Source: Protopterus annectens (lineage: Eukaryota > Chordata > Ceratodontiformes > Protopteridae). Taken from it: DNA of 64,000 nucleotides. Positions 36,972 to 49,559 of the stretch are shown piece by piece. The translations under genes were made by a program, and so were the position numbers. Position 1 is the stretch's first letter; each line of letters starts with the position of its first letter. The DNA is taken from assembly GCF_019279795.1 (NCBI RefSeq), contig NC_056734.1:1078146-1142145 (forward strand), read 5' to 3'. The notes beneath the pieces are model-generated. The model was not told the origin of the DNA and did no database searches. It was given only the letters and a program-made list of their open reading frames with translations.

Positions 36972-38140
36972 GATTTGTTGTTTGAATCTAGGAAATGTGA
37001 TTATTTAAATGTAAAAGACTTATTGTCTTTAACCCACCGCTACACCCTTTATTAAGCATTTATGAAAAAAATGTGTGAATATGACATCAAGAAGTTTATA
37101 GAAGAAAATAGGGCTATTTTGACATGTACAATTTGACTATGCAAGAGGAGAAATTGTTAACAGAGATCAAGGGTCTCACACAGGTCAGGATTATGAAACC
37201 TGACAAAGGTGGGGGACTTATGGTGATGGCCTCAAATGAATATGTCAACAAAATGTTAACTATTTTATACAGTGACACATATGAGGAAGTTTCTACTATA
37301 GTGGCACTTATGGACATGATATTGGGAAACAACTATATCATTTTTGAAAATCAATTGTTTCACCAGTTAAAAGGGGTAGTGATGGGGGCAGTTTGTGCAC
37401 CTATGTTTGCCAATATTGTATTGGCCAACTGGGAGAGTGAACAGATATTTAACTCAGAGTTTAGCAGCTGTTGGACATTTTATGGACACTTCCTGGATGA
37501 CATAGTAATTTTTTGGGTAGTGGGGAGAGACATGTTGAATGAATTTTTCGAATTTCTTAATTCAAGCACTACTTTCTTCAATTTACTATGGAGGTAGATG
37601 CAGATATGCTGCATTATCTTGACGTTTTGATTATTAAAAATAGGGTGGAGAAGAGATTTGAATCTAATCTCTGTAGGAAACCCACCTATTCGAACGCCCT
37701 GTTGCACTAAAAACATTTTCACCCAGTTCATCAAAAGAAATCACTAGTGAAGGGGCAAATGGTAAGGCTAGTCCATATGGTTAGTGAGCATGTAGCGTTT
37801 GTGGAACAATGTACAGTTTTGAAAGAAATGTTGCTGAATAGGGGTTACCCCCTATAGTATTATCAATGAGGTTACCAGGAAAAGACAGGAAGGAACGTAT
37901 GTCCCCCTGCTAGGAACAAATCCAGGAGGGGACTGTCTGATGGTAGGCGGGGACAACAGACATGAAAATATTAATTTTCATCATGCATTGATTTTTACCT
38001 TATAACATACATTTTGATGGCATAAGGAACATTATCAACCACAACTGGACTATTTTAGAGCTGATGGAGAATACCTTGAAAAAATTGGGCAAAAACCAAA
38101 TGTGGTTTACAAAAAGGATTTGTGCTTTAAATTCATGAGT
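36972..38140 (+). mobile_element. Penelope-like element, reverse-transcriptase part (plus strand)
   Basis: Begins with a 42-bp segment (GATTTGTTGTTTGAATCTAG...) that is the reverse complement of 35990-36030, then jumps to the RT. RT blocks: MKPDKGGGLMVMAS, NNYIIFENQLFHQLKGVVMG then AVCAPMFANIVLANWES, HFLDDIVIFW, LHYLDVLIIKN with RKPTYSNALLH, and near 38010-38140 HFDGIRNIINHNWTILELM. These are Penelope/Neptune RT and thumb motifs. No GIY-YIG endonuclease is visible, so the copy ends before it. Several frame breaks; non-functional. Confidence 0.8.
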
Positions 38141-39152
38141 TAAAGTCATTTTATACTTAACAAGGAAGAACTACTGACCCAAAGAATACTTGCAATAAGA
38201 CGATTCTGGCTGCTGTCACATTCCGGCCCAATATGCAGTGCTTTGTTAGTGGATTTAATAGCCATCATCGTGAGGTACGACTTAGCCCTCTTAGCAGATG
38301 TAAGGGCAGCTCCATGTCTCTTCCTATCAAAAACTAATGTCATCAATGAAAGAAAAAAGTACACTCTTTAATAAAAGAAAGATCTGTAGTCACTGATTTC
38401 AGATTCTTCCTGTTAGCAGACAGCCTTACATTTCATTTAATTTATTTATTTATTGGTAGGATGGTTCTTTGGGCACTACGTCTTATTACAACTTTCATTA
38501 GCTGTAAACAAGGTACTGTTTTTCTGTTTTTATACTTTAATCAGTGTACTCAGTTCTGTATATAGTGGATTCAAAATACCATTCTTCCTGTATTCTACAA
38601 AAAATAAACAATTTCACTACATGTACAAAACTGGCACAGGATCTTTAACAACATAGCAGATATGGGTGAAAATAACTGATTTACTGTTTCAAAGTTATAA
38701 CTTGTGGTATTCATCTCCAGAAAGAATTGCACCTACTCCGTACAATATATATACATGAAGTGATTGTACTACTGAATAAAACAAGGCATGACAAGCACAT
38801 ATGTTTGATGACTGGTTAAAAGGATGCCTGTATATGTTTGCTAAGATGACTTGCAATATGATCACTCGGATTCTTAACTATCTTCTTGCTCTGCAGTGAG
38901 CAGATGCAGGTGGTAGCACTTTTGCTACAACTTCTACAACTTACTACAAGTAACATTTCATGAACAAATACAAAGTAGAAAAAAATCCAGATTCCAAAAC
39001 AATTTCAAATGCCCTGCTCTGAAATTGAGACGTTCTAGCCCATCTACAAATTTGAAAGATGGCTTGCATGCTTCCCTAAGTGTAATCTGCTAAGGATCTG
39101 TGCAAGCTCTCTTGGGTGGGCACATGCTCAACTCTGGATTCCATAAGAACTA
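38141..39152. other. No gene recognised
   Basis: AT-rich DNA. A minus-strand frame (38364-38146) has no family I can name. Confidence 0.4.
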
Positions 39153-39286
39153 GAATAGACACTACCCCAAACACCACAGCAAGTTTAAAGTAGTGGTGCA
39201 GAACTCAGGCATGCCTGGAGAATAGACACTACCCCAAACACCACAGCAAGTTTAAAGTAGTGGTGCAGAACTCAGGCATGCCTGGA
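39153..39286. repeat. Exact tandem duplication, 67 bp x 2
   Basis: GAATAGACACTACCCCAAAC starts at 39153 and 39220; the two units look identical. A recent local duplication. Confidence 0.95.
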
Positions 39287-39870
39287 TGGCTGCCAGCAGA
39301 TAACTCATACAGTAGTTGTTTAGTGACATATCACACAGTGCTGGCATACGTACTTTAAATGGCATATAATACTGTGGGAATTTGACGGATTATTGTTTTG
39401 TGTAGCTGATACTATATTAAGCCTATGTGTTTTTATGTAGGCAGTAGGCATTCCTTACTAAATAAGGCAGAATATGTGCAGGTTGTAGTTTTCCTCACTG
39501 TCTTTTCTCTATCCGTCTCTTGTCCTACACATTTCATCTTTATATACATATAAAGAGATGTTGGCTGCTGTTTTCTGGCCATTTGGCTTGATGGGACAGA
39601 TTCAGCTTATACAGACATACCTCACTCCCCTTGTTGTGCTTTGCCTGTAATTTATCCTTTTCCTGCATACATCTCTGATTGCTGCCTGCAGCTACTCTCT
39701 GTCATGAAATGGTGGTGGACCATACACACCCTACAATGCACAGCTCCCCTTCTCCCAACAACAGTCATTATTATTATTATTATTATTCTCATTATTCTTA
39801 TTAGCGGTAATATATAATTATCGACCATGGGATGGGTAAGGCCAATCTTTAACCAAATAGATTAGGTTAA
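39287..39870. other. No gene recognised
   Basis: AT-rich, with an (ATT)n tract at 39770-39797. Confidence 0.45.
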
Positions 39871-39879
39871 TTTGAGCAC

Positions 39880-39960
39880 AAAAAGGAAAACTGGCTAGGC
39901 TTAAAATGGCCTGCAAGGGCAGCTAACCTAGTACTTATATAAGAACATACAAACCTATTG
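39880..39960 (+). repeat. SINE tail sharing the CR1-type LINE 3' end
   Basis: GGCTAGGCTTAAAATGGCCT ... GGGCAGCTAACCTAGTACTTAT matches the 3' part of the tRNA-SINE at 55748-55885 and the LINE tail. The tRNA head is not recognisable here. Confidence 0.6.
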
Positions 39961-40510
39961 CAATGCACAGAAAAGCCCCTATAGAATCATATGATCACAG
40001 GATCATACGAAGTTACTAGGCTATTGGCCCTGAGGCCCTTATAAACCTAGTCAAGAGTTTAGCCCATGTTTAGACAAGTCAGCACCCAAAGCCCCTGTCC
40101 AGCAGGGACACAGGTGGAATCCCAGGGGTGTATTTTCTGTTTCCCATCCAGTTATCCAGGTTGTACTTGAAAAGAGATAATGAGGTACTCTGCTCAACAT
40201 GGAGAGGGAGTCTATTCCACAGATGTGGGAATCTCTGGGACACAAATCTGTCCCACTAACAAGTCCTATTGATGTCACAGACCAGGTTGATGTTGCATGT
40301 GTGGGTTACTCAAGTGGAGCTTGACTTGTGGATGTGCAGCAGTCCCATCAAGGCGGGGTCTGACATTGCTTTGTATGCCAGACAGAGGTCACCTCTGAGG
40401 AGTTTGTATGAAACTGAGTAGAGGGATAGGGCTTTTGACCTATCTGTGTAGGGTACATGTTTGAGGTCCTGGATTCTTCTGGTGAGGAACCTCTGTGGTC
40501 TCTCCAGCTG

Positions 40511-42901
40511 CTACATGTGCTTGGTGAGGTACATGCTGAAGGAGGCATTATACTCAATAACTGGCCTTATAAGGGAAGAATACAGGGATGTTATGACCTC
40601 CTTGTCCCTGGATGAGATACCCTTACTTATGAGGTAGGTCATGTAGAAAGCTTTCCATACAACGGAAGTGACATGGTGGTCAAAAGTCAGGTTGCTATCA
40701 ACCTGGGTGCCCAAATCCCTCTCAGCTGATTGAGTTCTTAGGACATTGTTATTAATGTGATAATATGTGTGGAAGTTACTTTTCCCAAAGGGGATGATGA
40801 TGCATTTTTTGGCATTCAGCTTGAAGCCATTTTTCTGGCACCAGTCATTTGTTTGGGTGAGACCCTCTTGGAGGACGTCCACATCACTTGGGGAATTGAT
40901 GAGCTCGCCCAGCTTGCAGTCATCTGCAAACTTGGTCAGCCATAGCCCATTAGTTTTGACCTGCACCTCAGAGAAGTATATCCCAAATAACAGAGGCCTC
41001 AAGACCGATCCCTGGGGTACACCGCCCGTTACTGGTCTACTGCTTGAGGTGGCTTCCCCTATGTTGATTAAGTGGGTTCTATCAGTGAGCCAGTCTGCCA
41101 CCCATCTGATAGCATATGGATTGATGCCTAGTTGAGAGAGTTTATCTATTTTGCCCGAGTGGGGAATAATGTTGAAGGCTCTGGCCAGGTCAAGATAGGC
41201 GGTGTGCACCATCTTCCTCTCATCCATGGCTTTGGTGACTGTCTCAAAGAAGTCAACCAGATTTAATAGACAAGACCTTTCCTTGACAAAACCTAACTGT
41301 GTGGGGTCGAGTGTTTGGAGGCTGCCAATGTCCCTGTTAATGAGGTCCATGATAATCCATTCCATGGCCTTGCAGATCAGGCTAGTTAGGCTGATGGGTC
41401 TATACTTTCCTGGATCAGTGGACGCTCCACCTTTGTGTAAAGGAATGACAGTGGTTGTCCTCCACTCGGCTGGAACAAAGCCGATATTCAGGCTTTGATT
41501 GAATAGGGTGCCTAATGGTGCTGCACGTTCATGCCTGACTTCATGAAGGATGCAGCCTGGGATGTTGTTGGGTCCCATGCAGGCCGTATTTTTTGCCTTT
41601 GAGAGGGCAGTGATAATCTATTCCCTAGAGATAAGGGGAAGGGGGCAGGTACTGGGGATGTCCTGAATTAGTGAGGGAAGGATAGAGGGGTGAAGTTTTC
41701 CCTGAATCTGTCAGCCAGTAGGTTGGCTATATCTACAACATTTGTGTATGTGGTGTCCTTGACCACCAGTTCTGAATAGATCTGGGTACTTACTTTGATA
41801 TTGCAGACATATGTGAAGAAGGCCTTATGATTGTCTCTAGTAGATGTGGCCAATTGGACTTGAAGGTGGCTTTACAGGATTTCACTAGTACACTTATTTG
41901 CTTGCTCAGGCTAAGGAGAGATTGCTTCCAATTGAGCACCTGCTCCTTCTTGGTCCTAGACAGCAATTTTTCCTTTTGTTATATAGTTTATTTATTGCAG
42001 ATGTCCACCAGACAGGTTTTCTCTTCCTTGCGGAGGATGATTTTGTCCTGTCAGGTATTCTTGATTCCATGCATCTATATAAGAGCTCATATAGTACTTT
42101 GGTGTACATTTGGACACTGGTGCTAATTCCAACAAAGGGGGAAGGGACTGTGAAGCTGTTTATTCAATCCCTCAGGAGGTTGTAATCAGCTTTGAAGAAG
42201 TTTTTTTGTTTGACCCTAGCTGGGGGGAGGGGGGTCAGGGGAGGTGCTGGCTTCAAACGTGACTGCTTTAAGGTCAGATCTTATCAGGGAGGATGATACT
42301 GCAGGGGTGCTGCAGTGGTTACTCATGTTGGTTAATACCAAGTCCAAGATATTATCACCTCTTATGGAGGTATCGATTAGCTGTTCCAAGGCATTTGCAT
42401 TGATAAAATCGAGGAATCTCTGGGCATTTTCATTCTGGCATGAGTAGTTTTTCCAGTCTATGCTTGGGGAGTTAAAGTTGCCCAGGATCAGGGTAGAGGG
42501 TTAAATCTTGACAGATTTTAAGAGGTCCAGATATATGGATTGGGCATCTTGAGTCAAATTTGGGGGCCTGTAGCTAGCTATGATTTGAATAGGGGTCTTG
42601 TCAATGGTTAACTGCACCTGGTGTGTCTCCTGTGCATCATACTGTTTGACAAGTCCGGAGGTGTGTGTATCTTTGATATATGTTGAAACTTCACCTCCTT
42701 TACCTTTGCTGCCCACAGTTTGGGGTCTGAATGTATGATAGGATAGGATGTATGATAGGATGAGTAACCAGGTAAGGCTGGGGTGCTCTCTGCAGCTTTG
42801 AACCGGGTTTCTGTGACTGCACAAATGTCAGCATCTTCCAGGGTTAAGAATGCTTGCAATGAGTGCATTTTCATGTTTAGACTCATAGGATTTAGCAGCA
42901 T
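40511..42901 (-). CDS. LINE ORF2 (endonuclease and reverse transcriptase), copy D
   Basis: Endonuclease region 42901-41906: MLLNPMSLNMKMHSLQAF, ICAVTETRF. RT region 41578-40511 is open for 355 codons: MGPNNIPGCILHEVRHE, DPGKYRPISLTSLICKAME, TAYLDLARAFNIIPHSG, TGGVPQGSVLRPLLFGIYF and FADDCKLGELINS, then the C-terminal AKKCIIIPFG and RDLGTQVDSNLTFDHHVTSV. In motif A the second Asp of the usual AFD is Asn (AFNII), which would damage a catalytic-site block. Breaks lie between 41640 and 42500, so it is inactive. Confidence 0.85.
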
Positions 42902-42962
42902 GATTTTTAATTTGTATTTTGTTTAAATTTTTATGTTGGTTTTATCGACCTCAGGACTTTTC

Positions 42963-43860
42963 CTAAAAAGGCACTATGAGGGAGGCAAGGAACTTTGGCA
43001 GAAGCCTGAAGCCCAAGTGAAACAGATGCAGGCCATCTCTAGCAAAGCATTGTGGTCTGTCGATCACATTTTCCCAGGCTGTCAGGTACTGGATCCCCCT
43101 GGATTGACACCAGAAACTAAGACAATTGTTAAAGTCAATCAGTTTCTGTTTGTATTGAGGCATCATTCTGGGTGAGGGTAAAATACTGCTTAAGGCTAGG
43201 GACATACCTGCCTGGGACACAAATCAGTGAGCTCAGTCATGTCTCTCTTCATGTAGTCCAGGGAGGTACATCTCAAGTCATTCACCCCAACATGGATTAT
43301 GACAAGAGTCATAACATACCTGTTGTTGAGAGACTTGAGTGCATGTGTGATATGGCAGATTCTGGCACCTGACAGACAACTAACCGTGACCTTCTCCTTA
43401 TCCATCCTGGTGAGAGGCACATCTGTGCATCTCAAAATTGGGTCTCCTATGGCTAATATGTTGGGTTTATGGTTAGGCCTTTGTGGTGTGTGGACTATGC
43501 GTGGCATGTGGTGTGGAGGGTTGTGGAGTTTCTGTGTGTTTTTGCCTCTGAGGTCTCCTTTGGATATATTTTTGATGAGAACCTCCACATATGTGGGTGT
43601 GTGTTGTGTAGTTGTGGATGGTGTTTGAGGTGTAGTGATTGTGTTGATAACATTCTCAGTGCCAGATATAATGGCTTGTGAGGGAGAGAGCATCTAGGTT
43701 CTTAATGTAATTGCATCTTTCACAAATTGTGTTCTTAGGCGGTCATAGTAGATGGTTGTTTGTGTACATGATGTAATTGCTACACTGTCTCAGGATGCCC
43801 ATATCAAGCAGGTTGGCAAGAGAAACCATAGGGAATTGTCCATGCATATTTGTTAGAATC
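42963..43860 (-). CDS. LINE ORF1 with SGNH/GDSL esterase-like domain, copy D
   Basis: N-terminal zinc-finger/coiled-coil part is degenerate (about 43860-43690). Then come a Pro/Thr/His-rich linker, ILAIGDPILRCTDVPLTR (the GDS block, with Pro for the usual Ser), VTVSCLSGARICHITHAL, VIIHVGVNDLR (GxND-type block) and, after a frame break, GLHLFHLGFRLLPKFL (His block). CR1-clade LINEs are known to encode such an esterase-like ORF1. A pseudogene here. Confidence 0.8.
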
Positions 43861-45337
43861 TGAGGGAGATAGGCCAGGGAGAGCTAAGGGGTAGGCCTAA
43901 AGCCCAAGTTCTTAAACCAAAACTAAGAGACTTACAATAACACTTACAATTTAAACAGACTAAAAACAAGCAGTAATAAATGCAGCAAAAAAGATGCAAC
44001 TGAACACTTTAGAGAGCAAGTAGCTGAAAAGCAAGATGAAGTAACAGAGTAGGAAACACAAATACTGTAAAAGCAGCTGAGAATTTTTTTTTTTTTGGGG
44101 GGGCTAGAGTGGGAAGGGAGAAAGAGGAACAGAAGATAATTCAAGGTTAAGAAAGTAAGGGTTTGGTCTTCCCAAATGTTCTTTCTGTATTAAGTACAAT
44201 GAACTAATGAGACCGGACTGGGAAGCCACCAAGTTTAAGAATAAGACAACAATAGGGCGAGAGGGTGGGGAACTATGCTACAGCTACTAGCTACACTATT
44301 TTAGGCAGAAAATACTACAGAAATGTTTATCATGGCAGCAGTGAGACACTAAAGGAAAGTTTTAAACATAAAAAGGAGCAAGGAGATTCTAGACAATGCT
44401 TTTAACTGCAAACAAATCAGTTATATGATACACTCCTTGGCAGGAAAATCAGAACAGATGCTTATCAAATGGAGAACATATCAAATTAATATCTTCCTTT
44501 CACACAGTGAAACTTAGCTAAAAAAGTTTTACAAAAAGTGAAGCAGACAATTGCAGTACAACTGTGTAGATTAGTTTATAGCAATAAAATACAATAAAAA
44601 GTAGGCAGCAGACAGTACAAAGTGCAATATATGGTAAGAATAAGCAATAACTAGTAAAAATAAGCAAGAAAACAGGATACTTACTGTTAGGTATCACAGA
44701 TCAGAGTTGTGGTCAGTGCCCCTCCTCAGTTCAGTGCAGTGTGAAATAGCAGAAAACCTCACAAAGGTGGGTTTTAAGTACAAACCTGAAACAACTTTAA
44801 AAAAAGCTGAAAATAACCAATGAGGTGCTTACTCCAAGCCTTAGACCAGCCAACCTTTGACAGATAACACTATAATCCACACCAGTTGTATGCTGCTGAA
44901 CAGCAAAGCATGACACAGTTTTAGTCAAGACAGTGTTTATATTTGCACAGTGGTCTCCTGTACCATAAGAGTTCCAGACTTACCGTTGCACAGTACAGGA
45001 CTCTAGTGATTACAACGGCAATATATTCTGGCTCACTGGTTCTTGCAGTATGCCATCCTGGCTTACAAGATGTGCTCTCAACCACAGCTGGGAGTACAAT
45101 TTAATACCATGTTCAGTGCTAGCACTGTTTCATCACCCTTTCCTTTTTTTCATTCACATGGAGTTTTTTGTCTCATATAAAACCTTATGTTATTTTCTGC
45201 CACACAGGCTCAACTTTGCATGCAGAATACAACTCATTAACATAAAATATTTCTAAATTGCACTATATGGCTTGAGCATTTTATGTGAGTTCATGGAAGC
45301 AGCAGTCTTTCCTTATAGTGGTAACAATGCTTACCTC

Positions 45338-45490
45338 TAATATTGCTCACCACAGCTGTGTCTCTGCCATAGTACAGAGCAGCTGTTCCACTTCCCGCTA
45401 GGTAGATAGAGGGGGTGTCTCTTTCCATAGTTGGGTACTTCCATATCATTGAACTGACTTCAATGATAATGCCCTGTTTTTGGAGTCCTG
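45338..45490 (-). other. Exon-like segment of unknown identity
   Basis: On the minus strand a pyrimidine-containing acceptor (TATTTTGTCCAG) is followed by 150 bp open in one frame (GLQKQGIIIEVSSMIWKYPT; DTPSIYLAGSGTAALYYGRD; TAVVSNIR) and then a donor GAG/GTAAGC. I do not recognise the protein. It may be an alternative 3' exon, an unknown repeat or chance. Confidence 0.25.
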
Positions 45491-45829
45491 GACAAAATAG
45501 CAAACACTGCAATTTTACATTTAAGAAATTATTTTTTGTAAAACAGAAGGCACATTTGCTGTAGCATGTGTTCTGCATGCCTGCCTTGCAATCATTTTGC
45601 TAAATATCATTTAATTGTGCAGAAAACAGCAGTAACTCTGACGTGATTACAATACAGGAACATGGAAAAAGAAATCAACTTAGAAATAGAGCAGAAACTA
45701 AAAGCTTTGGTTTACAGACACAGCTCACTAGTTCCCTTTTAATCAAACCTTTATTAACATCATACTTATTAATCAGTGGATAATTATCATTAAACAAAAG
45801 TGTTATCATATACTTGATCTATCAGCTGT

Positions 45830-46060
45830 TCACCCTGTTTTAAATGGAAAATGTGCAGATACTATTTTAAGTGGATACAGGGTTAAAGCAGGATTGTTTA
45901 AAATAACTGGAATCTTCTCACCCCACAACAGTTCTTTTAGCAAAATGTTAAATTTAATTTCATCGTCTACTTCTACCATTGAAACCCTACTGCTGTGCAA
46001 TGGATGATATCTGCCAATTTTATTTAACATAAATACTGCTTCATGGCCCATTTTGCTCTC
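45830..46060 (-). other. Exon-like open frame of unknown identity
   Basis: A long pyrimidine tract and AAACAG precede a 73-codon frame, MGHEAVFMLNKIGRYHPL ... SMVEVDDEIKFNILLKEL, closed by TAA/TGA-rich sequence. No family recognised. It lies within the likely PPM1L 3' UTR. Confidence 0.2.
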
Positions 46061-47056
46061 TGTTTAAGGAAGAAAGGAAGGGCCAACACAATATTATGCA
46101 TGCAGAATGGGAAATTAAATATTTGGAATTCTGATAAAAAAATCTGGCTCCTGTTTTGATTGCATGACCTTTGTAGTATACAAGTCTCAGTTATATAGTC
46201 TTCAGATGAAATTTGCTAGCTGTCTCCTGTATTTGTTTATTTACTAGAGACAAGGTATACTGATACCAGTTCTAAGAAACTTACAGAATATACAGATTGC
46301 TTAGCACCATTCATATTATTGTATGTTAAAGGATGAGTCAGGGTTTTAGCTATTGAAAATTGCTTGCCTAAGTACAGGAGCAAATAAAACAATGACAACA
46401 AGGGTCAGCTTTGACTCTAGTTGCTTATGGCACACTTCCACACCAAAATGGAATTAGATTTTGGTGCTGTGCATCACTGTCTTTTTTCAGGTAATCTATT
46501 GTCTTTTCTAAAGTAATCCATTCTAATTTCCTACAAAGCCAAATAAAAATGTCTGTATGTTTAATACAGTCTCTGCAGTTTACAAATCTGGAATACATGA
46601 ATGCAAAGTCCAAACAGGTTGTTTTCCTGTGAGTATGCTGCAGTGTTGGAAATGCCTCTGTAATGCTTTCAAACTAGAAGTTTTTTTTTTCAAAACGAAG
46701 CCTATGACACGACAATCTAGAAAAAGTGTTCTTCAGTACTTTCATGCAGTTTTGGAAAAGTGAAACATATAGGCCTTTCTTTTGTGAAAAATAACTGTAG
46801 AATTTTAGGAACATTTTCCTTGAAATTTAAAATCCATTTGGTTGTGTCAAACTAAATGGTGAAATGTTAACTATTGTTTATATGCTATGACTATCAAATG
46901 TACAAATACAAGAATGAAGGATATGAATCATTATTTGTGTCTTTTAAAATACAGAGGAAAAGGCAAATATTTTACATTAACTCGTTGCCTTGTGAAAGTG
47001 GAAAAGTATTTCTTAAAAACACAGTCTGTTTCTTTAAATTCTTGGATGGGTTCAGT

Positions 47057-47400
47057 TCATTGTTCTGTTCTGCTGCTATTTTTGAACTTTACAATCATGA
47101 CTGTTATATTATCTGGGCAGCCCCTGTAAAACGACTGCAAAACAATACTCTTTGCTCCAAAATGTGGCTCATCTAATCGTTCTTTGATGAATCGTACAGC
47201 TTCTTCATTGCTGAAGGCATCCCAGAGGCCATCTGTTGCCAGGATCATGAAATCAGGCTGTAGCTTATCGAGGTCAAAGGTCAAAATGTCTGGGTCAGGA
47301 ATGATGACATTCAGATTCTTCAGTGGATAATCTCCCAAAGATCGTGACATAGCCAAAATTCCTTGCACTCTCCAGGATCCATTGAAACTGATGAAGCCCC
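47057..47400 (-). CDS. PPM1L: Protein phosphatase 1L (PPM1L), last coding exon
   Basis: PPM1L is a membrane-anchored, Mg/Mn-dependent PP2C Ser/Thr phosphatase of the ER that dephosphorylates stress-kinase pathway components (TAK1, ASK1) and ceramide-transport proteins. The exon starts after an acceptor TTTTTAAG/GGGG at 47401/47400, phase 1. It encodes the C-terminal 114 residues: GGFISFNGSWRVQGILAMSR, SLGDYPLKNLNVIIPDPDIL, then the PP2C motif FMILATDGLWDAFSNEEAV (metal-binding Asp in DGLWD), the DEPHFGAK region and the CPDNITVMIVKF motif (Asp-Asn of the metal site), ending NSSRTEQ and TGA. From memory it differs from human PPM1L at only a few positions (IIP for VIP, PDF for PEF, ATD for ASD, MIVKFK for MVVKFR). 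No damage is seen. Upstream exons lie beyond 64000. Confidence 0.96.
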
Positions 47401-47647
47401 CTTAAAAATAAAATCATTATTAAAATATTGCAAAAAAAATCCAGAAATGTCATACTAATTCAATGATTTATTCCCCTTTCCTACAAACCCACTTACTCTG
47501 GTATACTTACTATATGGTCACACAGGCAAGAAAAAATGGAAGTACTCTATGAACACCTTCCAGGCTGCTGAAGATTTGAGCCCTGAGCAACACAAATCTT
47601 AGCAGTTATATAAGACATACAGTTACATCTCTATCTACATATCTGAG

Positions 47648-47651
<4 letters not shown>

Positions 47652-47704
<53 letters not shown>
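47652..47704. repeat. (AC)n microsatellite
   Basis: A pure AC tract of about 53 bp within the intron, 250 bp from the acceptor. Confidence 0.97.
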
Positions 47705-47707
<3 letters not shown>

Positions 47708-47974
47708 GATGTACAATTTTTATAGTCATTCAGATCAGCCATTGAGTACTTACATATCATACAATGTACAGCAGTCTATTAAACGTCTTTTATCAAAATT
47801 CTTTCAATAATAATAGAAGTCATACCTTGACTTATTAAAAGTTCTTGGCATTTTAAATCTCCCATATGCAAGTCATTATTAGTATAAATAGGAATGAGAA
47901 GAGACTCAGTCAGATGATTTGAAGCATTACAGGAATGGTAGATTTATTCACCCATGGAAAGAATTAAGAGAATA

Positions 47975-49470
47975 CATGAAATGTATTTATTTATTTGACA
48001 TTTATTTGACATTTGTTGATAGGGATAGTCTGACGGAGCTTGTGCCTTTTTTCAGCAGAGGCCTGGGAAGAAAAGCTCCAGAGTACAAAGTATACAATGA
48101 ACATTCACAGAACAAAATAAGATAAGTAATACATACATACATACAAAACAAATTAATTTAGAAAAAAAAACAAGCATGTGATTGATTCTCAGTAAGGGAT
48201 ATAGAAGAAAATCTATAAAAACAAAGAAAAGTTATTATAAAAAGTTTAACTAGATGAACAAAGCTGAACAAATTAGCAAAAAATCTCAACTGAAACAAAT
48301 TAAATAGGAGGTGTGTAAGGACGAGTTGGGTAGGGTGAGAGCAGAAATGCAGAAGAAGTTAAATATAAGTCTAGAATAAAGCAGAATAGTTAGGTGAATG
48401 TCAGTAAGAGAGCAACTGGGGGGAGAAAGAAAATGGTGGAGTTATCAGATAACAGGGAACAAGACAAATAAGGGGGGCAAAGGAGAGATGTAGTTAATAT
48501 ATGAAGTAGGAAAGAGAAGGATATCAAGCAGGATGATTGCAGAGACATAACCAGGCAAAGTTTAGGTAATTTATAAGAGCAGTCTTGAAGTTGTGAAAAT
48601 GAGTAATATTTCTGAGGACTACAGGAAGCTTATTCCATTTTGAAGCTGCAAGGTAGCTGTAGAGGGTATGTCCTGAAGACTTTTTAGGTTTGTGAATTTG
48701 TAAGAGAATTTGATCTGAGATTCTGAGGGAGTGAGATGGCTTGTAGAGAGAGACAAGAGAGGAGATGCTAGGGCAGGAGATAGGTTTGTTTAAGATAAAG
48801 TGGATAATAATCAGCTGACTATTAGGTAGCTCTAACCAACTGAGATTATGGAGAGCAAGACAATGGTGAGATTTTGGAGGCAGATTGGCTGCAAACCTGG
48901 CAACGTTGTTGTAAGTGGTTTCTAATTTGGATAGAAGAAAGGACTGTATGTTGCTAAGAATTTGAGAAGAGTAGAAGAGGTTAGGAAGAAGGTAAGCCTG
49001 GGAAAGTGGGATTCTGGAGCTTAGGGTAAGGAACTTTTTGTTCCTATATAGTAGACCAAGTTTTTGGTGGGTTTTCTTTATACAGTGGTGTATATGGAGG
49101 TCAAATTTAAGTTGCCCATCAACAATTACTCCAAGGAGCTTATTATGGGGTTCAGATGAGATAACAATGTTGTTGAGGGAGATGGAGAAAGAGGATTTAA
49201 GATAGTTGAGAGATTTAGGTAGGAAAATGAGGACTTTAGTCTTTTTAGGGTTTAAAATGAGTTGGTGGTTAGTAAGTCAAGTTTCAGTAAGGTTAAAGGA
49301 GGTTGGAGTTAAGGTGAGCAGGTCAGAAGGGTTGTCAGCAATAGTGATGATAGTGGAGTCATCAGCGTACAGTACGAGGGATGACTGAGGACAGGAGGTG
49401 TAGAGTTGATTAGTAAAAATGTTAAAAAGAACGGGACCAAGAATTAAGCCTTGCGTATCTGTACATGTCT
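47975..49470 (-). mobile_element. L2-like LINE, 3' half
   Basis: Minus strand, 49470 downward: GLILGPVLFNIFTNQLYTSC and SLVLYADDSTII (RT motifs B and C, YADD), NPKKTKVLIF, LLGVIVDGQLKFDLHIHHCI and a C-terminal region (HHCLALHNLSWLELPNSQLI; SYLAASKWNKLPVVLRNI). The 3' UTR ends in TGTCAAATAAATGTCAAATA-type tail repeats near 47980. Distinct from the CR1-type family of copies A-F. The L2/Rex1/CR1 group is clear; the exact clade is not. One stop is seen within the RT. Confidence 0.75.
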
Positions 49471-49559
49471 TATATAAATGCTAGGAAATAATTAAAACAA
49501 ATGGTTAGATTAACCAAAGTATTCCTAGATCCTGGAAGCATGTCTTTAGGGACTGCCCT

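Larger units (their letters stand above)
39986..44870 (-). mobile_element. CR1-type LINE copy D, nearly full length (about 4.9 kb)
   Basis: Contains a 5' UTR (about 43700-44870, sharing ACAGAAGATAATTCAAGG and other blocks with copy E), ORF1, ORF2 and a 3' UTR ending in AGCCTAGTAACTTCGTATGA near 40000. The only copy here with both a 5' UTR and a 3' end. The 5' limit is approximate because D and E diverge there. Confidence 0.85.
44871..47056 (-). other. Putative PPM1L 3' UTR and downstream flank
   Basis: Downstream of the PPM1L stop on the minus strand. AT-rich, unique-looking sequence with two exon-like segments listed separately. I cannot fix the polyadenylation site. Confidence 0.45.
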
